Source: Lanius collurio
Lineage: Eukaryota > Chordata > Aves > Passeriformes > Laniidae
Length of the DNA stretch: 64,000 nt
Direction of reading: 5' to 3'
Assembly: GCA_020086605.1 (NCBI GenBank)
Contig: JACBWW010000004.1
Span: forward strand, 19,603,624-19,667,623
Shown: in pieces, positions 40,813 to 55,504 of the stretch
Numbering within the stretch: the first letter of the stretch is position 1
Layout of the letters: the number at the start of each line of letters is the position of its first letter
Notes under the pieces: generated by a model
Seen by the model: the letters and a program-made list of their open reading frames with translations, nothing else
Database searches by the model: none
Told to the model about the DNA's origin: nothing
Translations under genes and position numbers: made by a program

Positions 40813-42294
40813 AAAGCCTTTATAGCAGGCCTTCAATTTTCTTTCTCTTTTAAGGAGCACAATCCAGGGCTGCCATCAAAACACAGTTCCTCTTTACTTA
40901 CTGTATGCAAGTTTACACCTGAACAGTAATTTTAGTGGAACTCTTACTTTATCTATGTCTTAATGTTGATTTTCTGTGTAAATGTTTCGATCAAATGTGG
41001 AGGCATAAAGAGAGTTGACCATAGAACTTGACAGATCACTCATGAGCTAATCAGAAATGAGATTGAAGGGTTCAAAAATTCGTACAGTATTTCTTATAGT
41101 TTTCTTCTTTTCAGCATCCCAATAATTTCTACACCGTATTTTTAAGTCTGTGCTCTGACTTTACACTTTCTTTGCTTTTTGGCATTATTCTGGAAGTTAC
41201 TCTGAATGAAGATGGAGTTAAAAAATTATCAGGGACCACAGAATCTGTCTGTGGCCAAAGTCTGAATTCTGCTTTATGCTTTAGGCAAATTTTTAGGGAA
41301 GTTCAGATAGTACCCAAAGAATTTCTAGTTTATTAAAATAATTTCTGGTGACATTAAGATGATTAATTTCCTTTTTATATTCCAAGATATAGGAATATAG
41401 GTATACCTACTACATATGAAAAGTAAGGACTGTTTTAGGGTGTTAGCCATAGAAGTGTTACCCTTTGTTTGTTACCAGCCTTCTGTGGACAACAGTTTAA
41501 GCTGTGTAGGGGCTACTAAAATATTGCTTCTACCCAGATCCATTAAAATTCTGCATGATTCTTTAGTTACTAGCTAGAATGTTTGCTATAGCAATTCCAA
41601 TTTCAAATTACCTAATAGATATCCTACTTCTGGGAGATAGACTATCATCTTACCATAAGATATATGGTAGTATGTCCTGCTTAAATGTTTATGCTTATTT
41701 TTAACTTATAACTGACACCTTCAAGTTCAACCTGTAATTGCCGTACAGATCTCATTTTTGGACTCTAGCTAGTGGCAGTATTACATAAATATTTACTCCT
41801 TCCCTTTACTTTTTAAATGCTAGTGCCCTCCTTTGTGCTATCAGTGAGATTATCTAAATCAGATACAACAAGGAAATCGAGTATACAGGTGCAAAAAAAA
41901 AAATAGGAAGAGAAGGGTCAGTAGTAGAAATACACTGAAACTTGTATATCTTGGTGTGTTAAAGCTGAGAGACTTCCTACATTAAATGCATTCTTGGAGG
42001 CTATTTGATATAGAGAGGGTCTGGAGAACTGTGTAGTAAGAGGAGGAAAAGAGAAGGAAAGAATTCCATACCAAAAGATGACACAAAGGTGTTCTAATTG
42101 CTTTATGTAAACAATAGTATTTGGTTTTCAGTAGAGGGCAAATTTCAGTGAAACTACTTGAAGTGTGCAGATCCTGGTTCTTATTGCTTAGGCTATACAA
42201 ATGCTCAAAACCTCTATTTTACAAAAAAAAAAAAAGGGATTTTTGAGCAGTATAATCTGCTGCTGCTTCCTGCTCCTCAGAATCTCCTTTGATT

Positions 42295-42520
42295 CCTTCT
42301 GTGCCAGGTACGTAATTTCATTCAAAACGAAGCTCACATTGCCTTCCAGAGCAGAACAGAGCATGTAAATTCGCTTCTGTCCTGCTGGGTGATCATTATA
42401 TATAGTCTACAGTGCCGTAGGCTCTATATAAACAGTTCACCTTTTCCACATTCATTAGTGACCTGCAAATTTACAGATTGTTTACCAAGTTCTTTTGCTC
42501 GAAGTTTCCAAGGTTTTTCT
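42295..42520. other. Complex CpG-retaining segment with a stem-loop; candidate regulatory DNA
   Basis: Five CpGs occur in about 220 bp of otherwise AT-rich DNA (TACGTA, AACGAA, TTCGCT, GCCGTA, CTCGAA). At 42,399-42,430 TATATAGTCTAC pairs imperfectly with GTAGGCTCTATATA around AGTGCC, and the right arm includes a TATATAAA-like box. No repeat family or ORF explains it. Retained CpGs and high complexity suggest possible conservation, which is inference only. Confidence 0.25.
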
Positions 42521-43740
42521 GGCATATTACCTCAGCCTGTGTTTAAGGCAACATATTAAATTACACACTTCTTAATTTTACAATTGCCCTAAGTGTTAAG
42601 ATATCCAGCAAGAGAACCAGAATTTAGACACCTGTAATTCTGTCGTGTAAATCATGGGCATAGATTGTGGCAACAGATGTCTAACTGGCATTTCTACAAG
42701 TCTACATGGCAATTGTATAGAATTTGAATTCAGAGAAAACTGTAGAAACTTTCTAAAATATATGGGTTAGTTACTATCTTTTATTCTATTTTTCTATTTA
42801 TTTTTTAATTGCAGTTCTTTTCATTTATAAAATCTTGATAGAGTTTTCATTGTCATAGGAAAAGTTCCAGATAGCAGTGAAATGGTGAAATGTGAGGATT
42901 CCTGATAGCATTCCAACTAGCCTTGGATGTCTACATTTCCTACCTTAACTGATGCATGACCAAAGCTTCTGCTTCTGTGATTCATATGAGACCACTTTAT
43001 AAACACCTGTGAATAGACATTCTCTCACAGGAAGAAGTTAATTAAAAAGTGCTTATATATGTGTAGCTATAACAGAAACAACTAAATGACACTGCTTACC
43101 CATCACTGAAAAACAGCTGAACTAAGAATTCTGTTAGCCCTCAGGGTTTGCTACTGACTTCATATGTTTGCTTGAAAGTATTTCATCAGAAAAGAAACTA
43201 AACTGAGAACCTATTTGTGTTTAGCAGAACTTTGTAATAACCCTTAAAAATGTGGGACAAAATCTGCTTTGTCCTTAAAGCCAACCACAAATCTTGCTTA
43301 GCAGCCTACAGAGATCATCCTACCCAGTGGACACTCACACAACAAAGCTGGCCAAATGTTGCAGAGAGGAAGATGTGGTCAGAGCACCACCATGTGTGTC
43401 CGTAGGTCTGCAGAAAGTCCTGCCAGGACAGACTCTGGCACAAAGGGCAACATGTGGCAACTTAGAGTGTGGGCAAGGCACCACGAGTGGGAAAATGAAA
43501 GAACAGCTACTGTAAACCTAGAGTATGAGTTGCTTATGAAAAAAGCTGCTCATAAAACCAGAAAATCTGTACCAATAGTTCTAGTGCTCTGAAAAATAAT
43601 GCATGGTTCCATGAACAAACAATAAGCTACTATTTTTTCCAAATTGTGATTATTCTTCCAGTTGAGAAAAAACAGAATTAACACAAATTAAACTGTTCTT
43701 TCTGGACCATAATTTAAAGCTTGGATTTGATACTGACAAG

Positions 43741-43790
43741 ACAAAAAAAAAACACAAACCAAAAAAAACCACAACCAACCAACCAGACAT
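43741..43790. repeat. A/C-rich low-complexity tract
   Basis: A-runs alternate with CC in CAAACC / CAACCAACCAACC patterns. No coding or structural feature is apparent. Confidence 0.85.
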
Positions 43791-46700
43791 GTCCAGATAA
43801 AGACATTATCCCCTAAGCCTAAAGCTTTTATTGTATGAAAGGTCATGCAGTTGCCAGGTGGAGAAAACTGGTAGACTCAATCAATCAACTTCTAAGCATT
43901 TCCAGATCATGTCTAAAACACACCCATATGATTGGGCTCCTCATAAAGTACGGTTCTGTCAGCTACCCTGTTTTTCAGAAATAATAGCCACTGAAAAATA
44001 TTTTCCTTTATACAATGGCTTGAAGGGTTTTCCCAGGAGCTCAAGATTCTTACTCCTTCTGCACACAGGGGAATCCAGACCATTAGGTCCCACTAGCTGG
44101 AGTATGGTCTAACCACCATTTTAAAGCAAATAAGAGGTGGGAAGTTAAAGCTTCTGTAGCTGCAGTCAAGTGGCTGCTCTGCAGAGTATGTCTGAGTCTT
44201 GTAGTACCCCGTGCTGGGAAATGTATTCTTTGCAGCACCATCTCTGCTTGTGAAACCCAGTTCTCCCCTGCTTGTGGGAATTAGCTCTGTTGATTTGACT
44301 TTCTGGAGTTTCATCCAGTTTCTCACCCAGCACAGCAGCACATCAGGTGCCTGGGGTTACACATCGTCCTGAACAAGACAGTCCTCACTTCTCTCTCTCT
44401 AGCACCAACCTCCCTGGGAGGAGGCCTGGTCTAACCACACTAACTTGCTTATGCTTATATTTGTGTTTCATTATTGAAAAAAAGGACTTCAGACACGTCT
44501 GGTAAGGGCAGCTAGAGTGCTCACTGTAAAAGTATTCAATTTATGAGGGAAAAAAAAGAATATAAAAAACATATAACATTTCTTTAATTGTTTATTCATG
44601 CATTTTTTACTGGAAGCTAATCACAATTTTTTTCCAAAAATATTTTGTTCTGAGTTTTATTTATTTAGAGTTATTTATCTAGAGTTTTGTTAAGCATCCA
44701 GATTTTGAACCAGGTATTTAACTTAGACCATGTATTGGCAGGGATGACGATATCAGTTACAGAAAGATAACTGGAATTTTACCCTAAGACTATTGAAAAA
44801 AAATAAAAGAGATTGCTGCTTCCTGTGGAAAGGGGAGTTATGCACAAACGTGAAATTTTGGGAGCTGGTAATAAGAAATTAGGACTGAGGACCAGCTGCA
44901 CTTAAAAGCCAATACAATACATTTATAAAAATATCATTCCATTATTAACTACACTAAAGTACTATTTTTGTTCAAAATTAAGTATCTACCTTTTTAATAA
45001 ATGCAGCTAATATTGTTCTTCCAGATCTTGTTCTGTAACGTCATTATGTTGCCATGGTGACATTCTTCCCACTGAAGAAATGCCTATTTTACAGTAAAGA
45101 GATCAACTATCATTACTTTAGAGAATTATAAACTGCACATTCTTTTGATTAGTCATTCTTAAGACTGGGTGCTCTGAACAGACACCAAAAGGATATCCAA
45201 TAGATAAAACTTTTCATTCACAATCCTTCTAAAATCCATTAAAAAAAATCTTTAAATATTCCTGGTAGTCTAGGAGTATATAACTGTAAATCTCACAGAC
45301 TTCAACAAGTGGAGTAGAAAGAGTCCTGAGGTCACACCTGAAACAGAATTTTAGGGAGTAACATATTGCATTACAACACGAGTCACGAGGCCAGCTGTGT
45401 TTATATATACTGTGCAATTAAGAGTTGGTGATCTTTCTCCTGATAACAATGGAGTATGCTGTACTCTGAATTCACGAGTCACATGGACAAAAATCCACTG
45501 TTTGGCCGTTATCCAAAAATGACAATGACAAGTACATAAGCAAGTGGTGATTTGTCTTGCTCAGTCTGTGGAAGATTCTTTTTCTTTTTTTGAGTTCTGT
45601 TTTTTACCAAGTAATACAAATGTTGGGCAATAATGAAGCATAGAGAACTGACTGTAGTAATACAGCATTGATGGACTGGAAACCAGATGGTCTGTCAGAT
45701 AATGAAGTATTATCTGGCAAGCGATTGTTCCTGAAAGCCAACATCCTCACCTATTTAGCACTCTGGAATGTCGACATATCGGTTACCACATTCATGAGGT
45801 GGTATGTGTTGTACTTTAGAAGCCATCCCTAGAAGAGGCTTTTTAATTCAAAATTACTGCCTGATGAGAGGGTAAAGGTGCCATTATTGTAGCACAGCTG
45901 GAGGAGTATAATACCCAGCAAGATGTGAACCATGCATCAAAACTCAAAGAGGAAAACATAATGGACTACATCCTGACTTCTGTCTAACCAAAGCCATGGT
46001 CCATGGATGCTTTAAACCAGCTCTGCCACTGGAAGAAGAAGTGGTGCATTCTGTGTGCCCAGAGTTGTGTGGTCCTGCTTTTGTGCAACTCTCACCTTTG
46101 TGCTCCCACCTGCGCTTCTGCACCTGGTCTGGAGTCTTGGATGCTGCAGAATTGGTTGGGTTGATATTAACCTGGCCACTTAAAACAAACTGTGTTGGTA
46201 GTCCAGAAGGATTCCCCCTGGCTAAGTCATCATGTCACACACAGATCTTTTGCCAGCAGAATGGACAGGCTGTTGTTGGGGCAGGACAGAGTGACTGGGA
46301 AAGTAAAATGAGCGAGATTGGATTATTTCTGCTTTCACAGCAGTGCTGGCCTATCCCAAATGTGTGTGAAACCAGAATTCAAGCATAGCCAGAACTGTTG
46401 GAGGTAAATATGGTAAATTTCAATTGTTGTAGCTGCCATCTGGGAAGACAGAGCAGAGAACACAAAAGGCAAGGGCAGCTGGCTGGAGGGCTGGTGGGGG
46501 CAGTGCCCAGGGTTTCAAGATACTCTCTGGAGAGCAAAATGTCTCACCGTGGCTGAGATTATAGCATAAAGTGGAGTGCAAAATGAAGAAAAACAACATG
46601 AACTAGATGAAATGGTTCATTTGAAAGATGGCAGAGAACTGGTAAGTCTGTTATTAGTAAGACTGTAGCTTACAACTTTGGCTTTAATTCCATGAGCCAA

Positions 46701-48893
46701 TTTTGCTACCTTCATGATTGCTAAATTGAAAACCAGCTGGCCATGGGTTATTAACTCTTTAATATTTTCATAAACCATTTTCTGTCATCACAACTAGAAA
46801 GTCCTTTTTCCCATAAGGAAGAAAAGTGGCACATGTTAATATTGAATGGAAAGAAAATAGTTATCATATAATCTCTTGAGATCTGCAATAAATGATAACT
46901 ATTCTTAAGGAGTATAAACATTCTCCTATCATTGCTGGCATTATTAATTTAAAACACCTAAAAAATAATATATCTAGATAACATGAATCAGATAAAAGGG
47001 CTTCACCTTCTGTGATTTTAGTGCTATAATATTCAATACTGATTATATAAATAATTTCTTGAAAAAGCCTGTCTCAATCAGCAAACCAATATACCAAATG
47101 GAGCTTCAAATGACCTAAATTGGATTTGTGGAATCACAGCCCAGTTATCTTTGCAGGGTGACTTTTCTGGCAGCAAGGTGAATTTTCTGCCTGCCAGAGG
47201 AATTCAGAAATGAATTCCTGAAGTGAAACTGATACTTTCACACACTTTAAATATGCATACTGAACTATTATCAGTTAATGTCTCTGTTTTTCTCAAGCTT
47301 GGTTTGGGAATGCTTCAAAGCCATCGTTATCTCCAGAGTTAAGTGTATAATTCATCCCAGGCCTATCCCTTTAGAATGAGTATTGTGTTTTATTCCCTAT
47401 GAACACTTAATGAATTTGGTAATTATTTCAATAGACACAGAAACTGGTGGGGCAGTAAATGAGAACAGATTATTGTTTTAGAATTACACCCAATTTCATG
47501 GTCACTGTGCAACTAAAGGCATTTTCATATGGTTAAATACAAAGTAAATCGAGTGGATATCAAAATTGAGATTATACTTCCTATATCAACAATGCAACAA
47601 CATTGTCTTAGGAAGCAGTAAAACTGAAAAAATTAATTGTTAAAGATAGTTATGTAACATGAACTCATAGAACTGTACCATGGCAAAAAGGATCATGCAA
47701 TCCTAAAGCATATGCCACCAAGGCATAGTAAGAAAGTACAGAGTTTTGCCTCTCTATATAGACTTGTTAACACAACTGATAAAATACTGAATGAAATCAA
47801 CATGTTAGAGAAAAATATTGAGGAAATATGAAGAAGTTAGAGAAGTCCACAAAACTGTACCAGGAGGAAGATTAATCTTGTGTCATAAAAATTGAGGGAC
47901 GAAGTTTTTCTGGTTGTGAAAGAGAATATTGAAAAGTTACTTGATTGTTATGGGTAGATATATTTTTCACCTACAGACAAAATTTCCTGGCACCTAGGAG
48001 CTCATGGATGTTCAGCATAGCCAGTACCTGGAATCTGAGGTTAAGCAAGTAGAGCCTTCAAACACAGCTTTCACTGAGTGGAGAAAAACACTGCAACAAT
48101 CATCTGGAGGACTTCTGCTGGAGGGCCATTACTTAAGTCTTTAAAAATATTATTTAATGTAGTTTCTAGGTGAAAACTTGTATGAGTAGATGATGTATCC
48201 TAAGGGGTCCCTTCTGAGTTTGCAGTCTAGTCTCATAACTCGTCCCCTGCCTTGTATTAAGCTTTGAGAGCAGGAAATCTTGCACTGCTCTGAACCTACC
48301 ATAACACTTGGACACTTGCATTATGGTAATGACTGTACTTACATCATGCTTCAGAGCTTCAGCAAGTCACTGTCAGGGATCAAGAGGGATTATTTTTTCT
48401 TAATGCACAATTGACTACAAGCATGATAGAGAGTGAGTTTTTCCTTCCTTTTAAGCATGATTGGATACAGATGAAGATGTGATAGCATGGATTAGTCTTT
48501 TGACATAAAAAGGAAATCCATTTGGGGAGAGGGGGATTGGTTTATGGTTGGAGGCTCAGAGTCTTACCTATTTACATTTTGGGGGGAAGGAAAGAATTTC
48601 TGCCTCAGTCTGGTAGGGAATATCTTAGGTTTCCTGTTCCAGGCATTGTCACTGGCTCTTTCTTGCTCTTCTCTGCATTCCACCTAGACTGCTGCTCATA
48701 TTCCCTGTCTTCAAGACCAATGTTGTGCTTAATCTGTGTGAGAACAAATACAGCAAAGTGAAAGGGATTTTTATCCCTATTGAGCATACCTTCAGTCACC
48801 CTGAAAAGAATTTCAAACTATAAATGATCCTGTTACACATCCATCACAGGTATAACATTTTAGCTTTTCTGCTCTTGTCCTGACATCTCCCCA

Positions 48894-49018
48894 TTCCTTC
48901 CTTCCTTCCTTCCTTCCTTCCTTCCTTCCTTCCTTCCTTCCTTCCTTCCTTCCTTCCCTCCTTCTTTCCCTCCTTCCTTCCCTCCTTCCCTCCTTCCCTC
49001 CTTCCCTTTCCTCCTTCC
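48894..49018. repeat. (TTCC)n microsatellite / polypyrimidine tract
   Basis: Sixteen uninterrupted TTCC units (48,894-48,957) are followed by about 60 bp of interrupted CCTTCCC / CTTTCC variants to 49,018. The plus strand is purely C/T throughout and the minus strand purely A/G, so the minus-strand open frame here (a G/R/K/E-repeat peptide) is an artefact. The pure part probably varies between individuals, and the decayed edge suggests age. Confidence 0.97.
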
Positions 49019-49213
49019 ATATCTTTACCATAATTATTAAAAAATCAGCATTTCATTCAGATTAGGAATTAGGCTGAGATGTAGATGATATTTTACTTTG
49101 CCAGTCCAAGCACATACAGCATGAACTGTTCAGTCACTCAGCAAGTAACAAAACAAATAGAGTTTACTCCTCTGGTGATTTAATCAGTGATGTGTTACAC
49201 TACTGGAAAGAAA

Positions 49214-49320
49214 CCTGGTGTTAGAATTTTCTTTTTGTTTGGTTGATTGGTTTTGGGTTTTTTGGGGTTTTGTTTTTTTTTTTTTTTTTTTTGGTTTTGT
49301 TTTGTTTTTTTTTGTTTTGC
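49214..49320. repeat. T/G-rich low-complexity tract with a T20 run
   Basis: The tract includes GGG and GGGG islands (about 49,255-49,267), a 20-T run (49,273-49,292) and TTTTG repeats. It begins about 200 bp after the TTCC microsatellite. Coding potential is not credible here; the minus-strand lysine-rich frame is a composition artefact. Confidence 0.9.
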
Positions 49321-52300
49321 AAGCAAAGTTTTGGATCAAGTCCAGGAAAATGTAACTTACTGATTTTATCCTAACCAGTTGGCACAAGTACTTCAGGATC
49401 TGGGGAGTAAGAAACTATTTCTTCCAGAACATTCATTCTCACAGGCCTTTTGCTGTAACAAATAATAGTTTTGTTCTATGTTTTTAAAATTAATAACTGA
49501 AACTTAGATTATAACTAAATGTTAAAATATTTTTAACATAAAAAGTTGATTGTGTACAAGTGGCAGATGTATGATATTGCTCCACTTTTTTAATCTTGAT
49601 TTTTACCTTAAAAGATAAGAATTAATGATATACTGTGCCTGGTCCTTTGTCACAAAACTCTTTTTCTCAACTTTTCTTCAACTCCTCAGGCCTAGGCTTT
49701 GTTTGCAGTTCCCAACATTTTCAGTGACTAGGCCAGTTTCACATTGCTTCAGTTCACCCACTTCCAAGAAAATGTTTCCAAAGGCTGTGTGTACTTTTGA
49801 AAACATGAAGACTGAGGCCCCAGTGTTTTCTTTAATAACTGATGAAAATAAAATGTTAGTGATTAGAATCTGTGTGGTTTTACCTGATTTGGACATAGCC
49901 CACAGAAGTTTAAAAAACATAACAAAGAAACCTAAAAGATCATCCATTACCAGTGGGTAATTTCCTGGACAACAAAATGTAAAACGTCCAAGAAAGTTCT
50001 GTAGCTCCTCACAATTCTCTGTGTGTGGAACTGTGCACAGCTACAGATGTTTCCACTGCCACAGAATTCACTAAAAACTGCCAGGGAATTTGGCCCAGAT
50101 GTGCTATAGAATTACAATGACCCTGGTAATAGTGAAACTATAAGCAGCAAACACCAGATGTCCAGTAAAATGGTTAAAAATGAGATCCAAGGCTTTTTTT
50201 TTTTTTACCACATCATCACAAACAAATATGGAGTGAATAAGCTGAAAATCTAAAGTAGTACTTTATTATTTGTCATCTCTAAGGTGATTCTATGTACTTG
50301 ACTTGCTGTGATATAGTGCCACTGGAATATAATATCTTGTAGGAAAGCTGCATTCCCAGAGGCTTAAATAACTTTGAAAAATGAATTAATTAGACAGCTA
50401 TATACATTAAACTTAATACAAGGTTGTATTTTTCTCCTTAGCTCCCTTCTCTACTCATTTTGCTTGAAAAGTGATTGTGGCTGTGTGTGTGCTGTGCCTC
50501 TGCCTTATGACAGCTTGCCTGCAGCCAGGATAAATGCACTGCTGTTAGTGCCAGCTAATGTAGTTCTGCTTTAGCTCAAATGGTAGCAGACTCGAGCTGC
50601 AGTACCAGGGCTCCATTGCCTCCTTCTGTCTCTCTATACGTGGTAAATGTACTTTTCCTACTAAGTACAAGTATTCATTACATTATGAGGCACTGCTTTG
50701 TGCTTTATGGTTTCTAAGGGGTCCATGTAGGGCAGACCCTGGAGATGATGTGAAGCATTGCATTTCTCTTTCCACTCTATTGATTATCTATGATTTTTTG
50801 TCCCCAAGTGTAAGTTTTAGACATTCATTATTAGAACATCCTTTAGCCATTTTTAAGTGTCTCTAAACCAAAAAATATTTCTGTAATGAACCCTGAATCA
50901 ATATGTACAATTCGTGAAAGGCTGGTTATGTTTGTTAGTGGTATAGATATTTATAGGACCATAGACATATATCAGTATTCATAAATTAGATTCACTGGTT
51001 TTGCTTAAAGCCTGCATATAGCACTACTCTGCTCTGTTCTGTCTCCAGAAAACAAATGGTCCAAGATTTTTAACTTGGAACTGGGGTTATAGCCTTCATA
51101 GATAAAAAAGCAGAAAAATATAAAAGGAAAAACACAGGTACAAAAAGATCTTGAATTCTTGGAGAAAAAGATTAAGGAATATATAGTCTTTGAAGGCAAT
51201 GGGGTAGTTATGTCCTCCAAAGTCTCTTAAAATTTCTTTGTAAAATATATGGTATAAATTGTATTAAAATCAAGAAGGCTACTTTGACTTCAGTGAGAAG
51301 TGATTTCTTGAAGAGCTGTCCGTAGCTCTGTTACTCACTATTACATGAGAAAGGTAAAAGTTTGTTTGCTAAAATGTATGTTCTTCCCTGCAGGAAAAGC
51401 TCATCATAAACAAACCAGTGCATCACAACAGAATAAAAGTTAAGATAAACTACAGCTTTCAGAAATACTACTGCTAAGCAATTTATGAGTTCTCCAATTT
51501 TTTATTTATGTATCTTTTTAGATAATCTTTAGCTGGCCTCAGGTGATATCCTTGTCTGAATTTTTGTAACCCAAAAGGAGAACACAAGGCTGTTTACAAC
51601 ATTGCTGAGTTTTGCAGGGGTTTTTGCCATGCTGCCAGCTTTACATGGTTTCCATACAAAATAATAAATTGTGTAGTTTTTCTTGAACTGCAGACACACA
51701 TTTTATTAAAAACTCACTGAAATTCATGGACTTTTCAGCATTTTTACCTTATTGCAAAACAGAACCCATAGTGGAACCTACTGGGTTGTGTATCAGTGCT
51801 GATCAAGTTGGATGCCTATTTTCTGGAGTATTACCTGTGGATGCCCAGCACTTCAAACGGCTTTACCATGTGTTCCTTCATGACCTGCTACAATTAGAAC
51901 CCAAATCATTGCACTTGGAGCTCTCTGCCCACCCTAGTTTTGCAAAACTGCTTGTAGCACAGACAGAATTGTCTTCCACAGCTGTTTGCAAGGAAGCAGG
52001 CTGTTACCCCAGTTAAGACAACATAAATGTGTTATGTCCTTGCTGGTTGTACTGTCCATAGATAAGGTTTTCACAGGTCTCTAAATCAGCTCTGTAATGC
52101 CAGGCAATCATTGAGTCGTGTTTAGTGTTGTTTATATCGACTTTGTAATGCTCTCTGATGGTGGTGAAGAGGGAAGTAGTGTGGTTGCAAACGGCAGTTA
52201 CACTTAGATGTGAGATCATGGCAACCAGTGCTGCTGTAGAGGTGTAAAGGTAATCTCTGGCTAGTCTGGCTGAATTCTAGATCCAGCACAGAGCTGGTTA

Positions 52301-55300
52301 CCAAGCAAGTTTCATGGCATGTTTGTGAATTACAAAGGGAAAAAGATTCTCTTTTGGAAAGTCAGAGAAAATTAGAGATCTAGAATAAAAGCAAATTTGA
52401 TCAAAAATTACTTGCTTTTTGACATGTTGATGGTTATAAAGGTACTTTATTCAAGTCATAAAATGCAGAAAGTTTGGAAACAAAAGCCATCATGCTGTCG
52501 GCTGTAAAATAGCACGTGTTGTATTTACCTGAATTGCTATATGAAACAGTTTGTTCGTTTTTCCAACGTAAAATACCTTTTATGCTTTTAAAAGTAACTT
52601 AGGAGGGAGGGTTCATTTGTTTTGTTTATTCAATGCCCACGTGGCAAAATTTCTTTTCTGCAGAAGAATTCAAGTTGTGAAGAGTGCTAGATCAGAAGAG
52701 TATATTGAGAAAAAGAAAACATTTCAAAAGAGATGTTCAGGTTAAACCTGCTGAGGCAGGTCTGCTGCTCAAAGAACACATTGCTAGCTCTTTTAAAAAA
52801 TAAATAATCCAGCACAAACTGCCACATCACTGAGAAACAGACTCCATTACTTTTTAAGAAAAAACCTCTCAGGTTTCTTTACAGATGTCTATGCAGACGA
52901 GGACTCTGTTGGCAGGTGAGACAAGACTGCATAAAACAAGAGTGGATAGCTGAATAATAAAAAGCAGTAATAATAACAACTAGGATAATTAGCAATTAAC
53001 AATATTTAGGACAGCAAATGCTACACTATTCTTCACACATCTGCCTTGCCTGTTGATCTGATCTCAAAAAGTATTTACATAACTACATCACAATTTTGTA
53101 GCAGGATTTTCATCATAAAGGTATATCTCTGGTGCAAATCCTTGAAAAATCTGTTTCTAGTAGTTTAACAAAGTTTGTTTAGAATCCTTTAATAAATCTT
53201 TGGTAATTCATCTTAATTTCTCAGTCATTTAATCTTACCTTCCTTACATCCGTTTTCTCTTAGATAAACTCAAAGTTAGTCACCTCACAGAGTAATCACA
53301 TGATATTATAGTGCTTCATGTTGTAAATTGTGTAAGAAGGACAAGCAAAATTTCATTCTAGGGTGAGACTATCATAGTACTGAAGGGAGAATCTATTTGA
53401 AAACATTGCTGCATCTTGACTGAGAAGGAACCTTTCATGTTTAAAACGTATTATGATTTTAAAAAAAAAATTACGTTTCTATTAACTGTCAACTCTTTTT
53501 GTTCTTAGATGGGACTAACACTGAGGAAAACATATTAACCCCTATGGTATTTTTAGGACATTCTATGTGCATGAGGAGTGGGAGTTGCTTTTGGGCATTG
53601 CTCCTTCATCCATGATAGTCAGTGTGTAACATAGATGTTCATATGACAGAGTTTTCTTAAACAGTGCAACCTGGGCTGGGATGAGGTGTCTGGAACAAGG
53701 GGCTGGAGCTGGGTTTCACACCCGTGCCCTCACTGTGTCACACTGGCATTGCACAATGGCCCTCCAAAGGGGAAGGAAAAGATCTGTGACACTGCCTCTG
53801 TACCTAGGGACTGTAGCTGTAACGGTAGGAAATTTGTGCTTTTCAAGGAATTATTTTCTTGCTTCCAAATACTTAAAACTTTTCTGATAACTTTCATATG
53901 ACACCGTCCATATTTGATGACAAACACAGGTATTTGTCTGTCTTTAGGCAGGTAGTTGCCATTCATACAAGTTTCCTCAGCCATCTGAGTAGCAATACCT
54001 TTCACTCCCGTGGTATGTCTAGATGCCACAACTGCCTGCCAGGTGGAAACTCCAGTGCCAGTATGTGTACAAGTCCATGGTGCTGTTCACTGCCTGAGTA
54101 GTGCTACAAATTCTGCACAGTTTGATCACTGTGCATGTAGCACTTCTGCTACATATTGTTTTGTTCATGTTTGTGTATATTTGATGTTGCCCTATTCTTT
54201 TTAATGCTAAAAAGAGTAGTGAGCTTTTTTGAAAATTGGGAGAATGATGCATGGTTTTTAGTTTGTTAAATATACTATATAAAACCACTACCGGCCTAGT
54301 TTTACTTTAGACTTTGGAAGATGGATGTGTTTATGAATTCAAATAATTGCAGACAAAATTTTGCACCTGCAGTTATGGTTGCCTGCAGTTCAATTCAGTT
54401 TAAGTATCTACATCACTGATTGCATCTGTAAGTTAAAAACATCTAAGTAACCTAAATTACAAGCACAAATAATTGCAGGTGCAAAACTCATACAAACACA
54501 AAATGATCTCTGAATGTTGGTCTTCAGAATCTCATTGTAAGTTATTCACTGTATCATGAACCTAGATTCCTCTTGGGAGAGTCACTAATCTCTATAATGA
54601 CACTGAAAGCCTCTTGAATCTCATATTTAACTCGCAGATGGGAAAGAATACATGGCGTCATATAACTCCCCAGGGATTACACATGTGGATATTGAAGAGT
54701 ATAACTTATTCCAATGAAGACTAACATTAACTTGCAATCAAAAATTTCCTTCCTGAGCCACATTTTTTCTGATGGAATTAAAACAACTTAATGTTGTATT
54801 TTTATGAAGTCACAACCAATTTAAGTAGAACGCATTCCCAGGGCAAGCACAGAAATTTTGCTCATCTCATGATTTTTTGTTTAATGAATCACAGCATCAT
54901 TTTAACACAGAGAAATGTGTCAGTCTTTTCCAAAAAACACATCTAATTATCCTCTCTATGATTTTCATTTTTTAGTGTCAGATTTCTAAGCACATCTCCC
55001 AAAATGTCTATTTTTTTCCTTTGGTATCAAAACTTTAAATCATTTTCTTGCATTCTTTGGCTTAAATAGACATAGGTGTGGAGCTACTTTAAAACAGCGA
55101 CGGCTTCCTGTCGTACCAGTTACGGCAGTACTGTTGGCAAAAGGGGAATAAAAACCCATAAATTCTCTTCTAGTGTTTGAACAACTAAAACTCCTTCTGA
55201 ACAAATGAAACATTCTGCCAATCCTGACAATCCAAAATGCAATGAAGAATTTTTCTGTTTCAGAAGCTCTAGGCAAAGCTGTTTTGGCATGTCTGTAGCT

Positions 55301-55504
55301 TGTTCTTCTTGCAAACAAAGGGGCAGCTAGAGGGAAAGTCTTTGGGGGGAGAAATGCTGTCAGCTGTAAGAAATGAGACATGTAGACCCTTTCTACAGCC
55401 CAGCTAGTGATTACATGCAGGTAATTTTGTAAGAGCCTAAACCAGCTGCCAGTGATAATAACGCTGCCATTTGCACTGATTTCAACAGGAAATACATCAA
55501 ACAG

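Noticed and set aside
45996..46388. Plus-strand 130-codon open frame in a GC-richer patch
   Set aside because: It shows no recognisable domain and no convincing splice context; the length is compatible with chance.
48813..49031. Minus-strand open frame with long Gly/Arg/Lys/Glu repeats
   Set aside because: It is simply the reverse translation of the TTCC microsatellite.
49184..49387. Minus-strand lysine/threonine-rich open frame
   Set aside because: It is produced by the T/G-rich low-complexity tract.
53681..54204. Several overlapping short open frames on both strands
   Set aside because: Overlap in many frames indicates low stop density rather than a gene; no motif was recognised.
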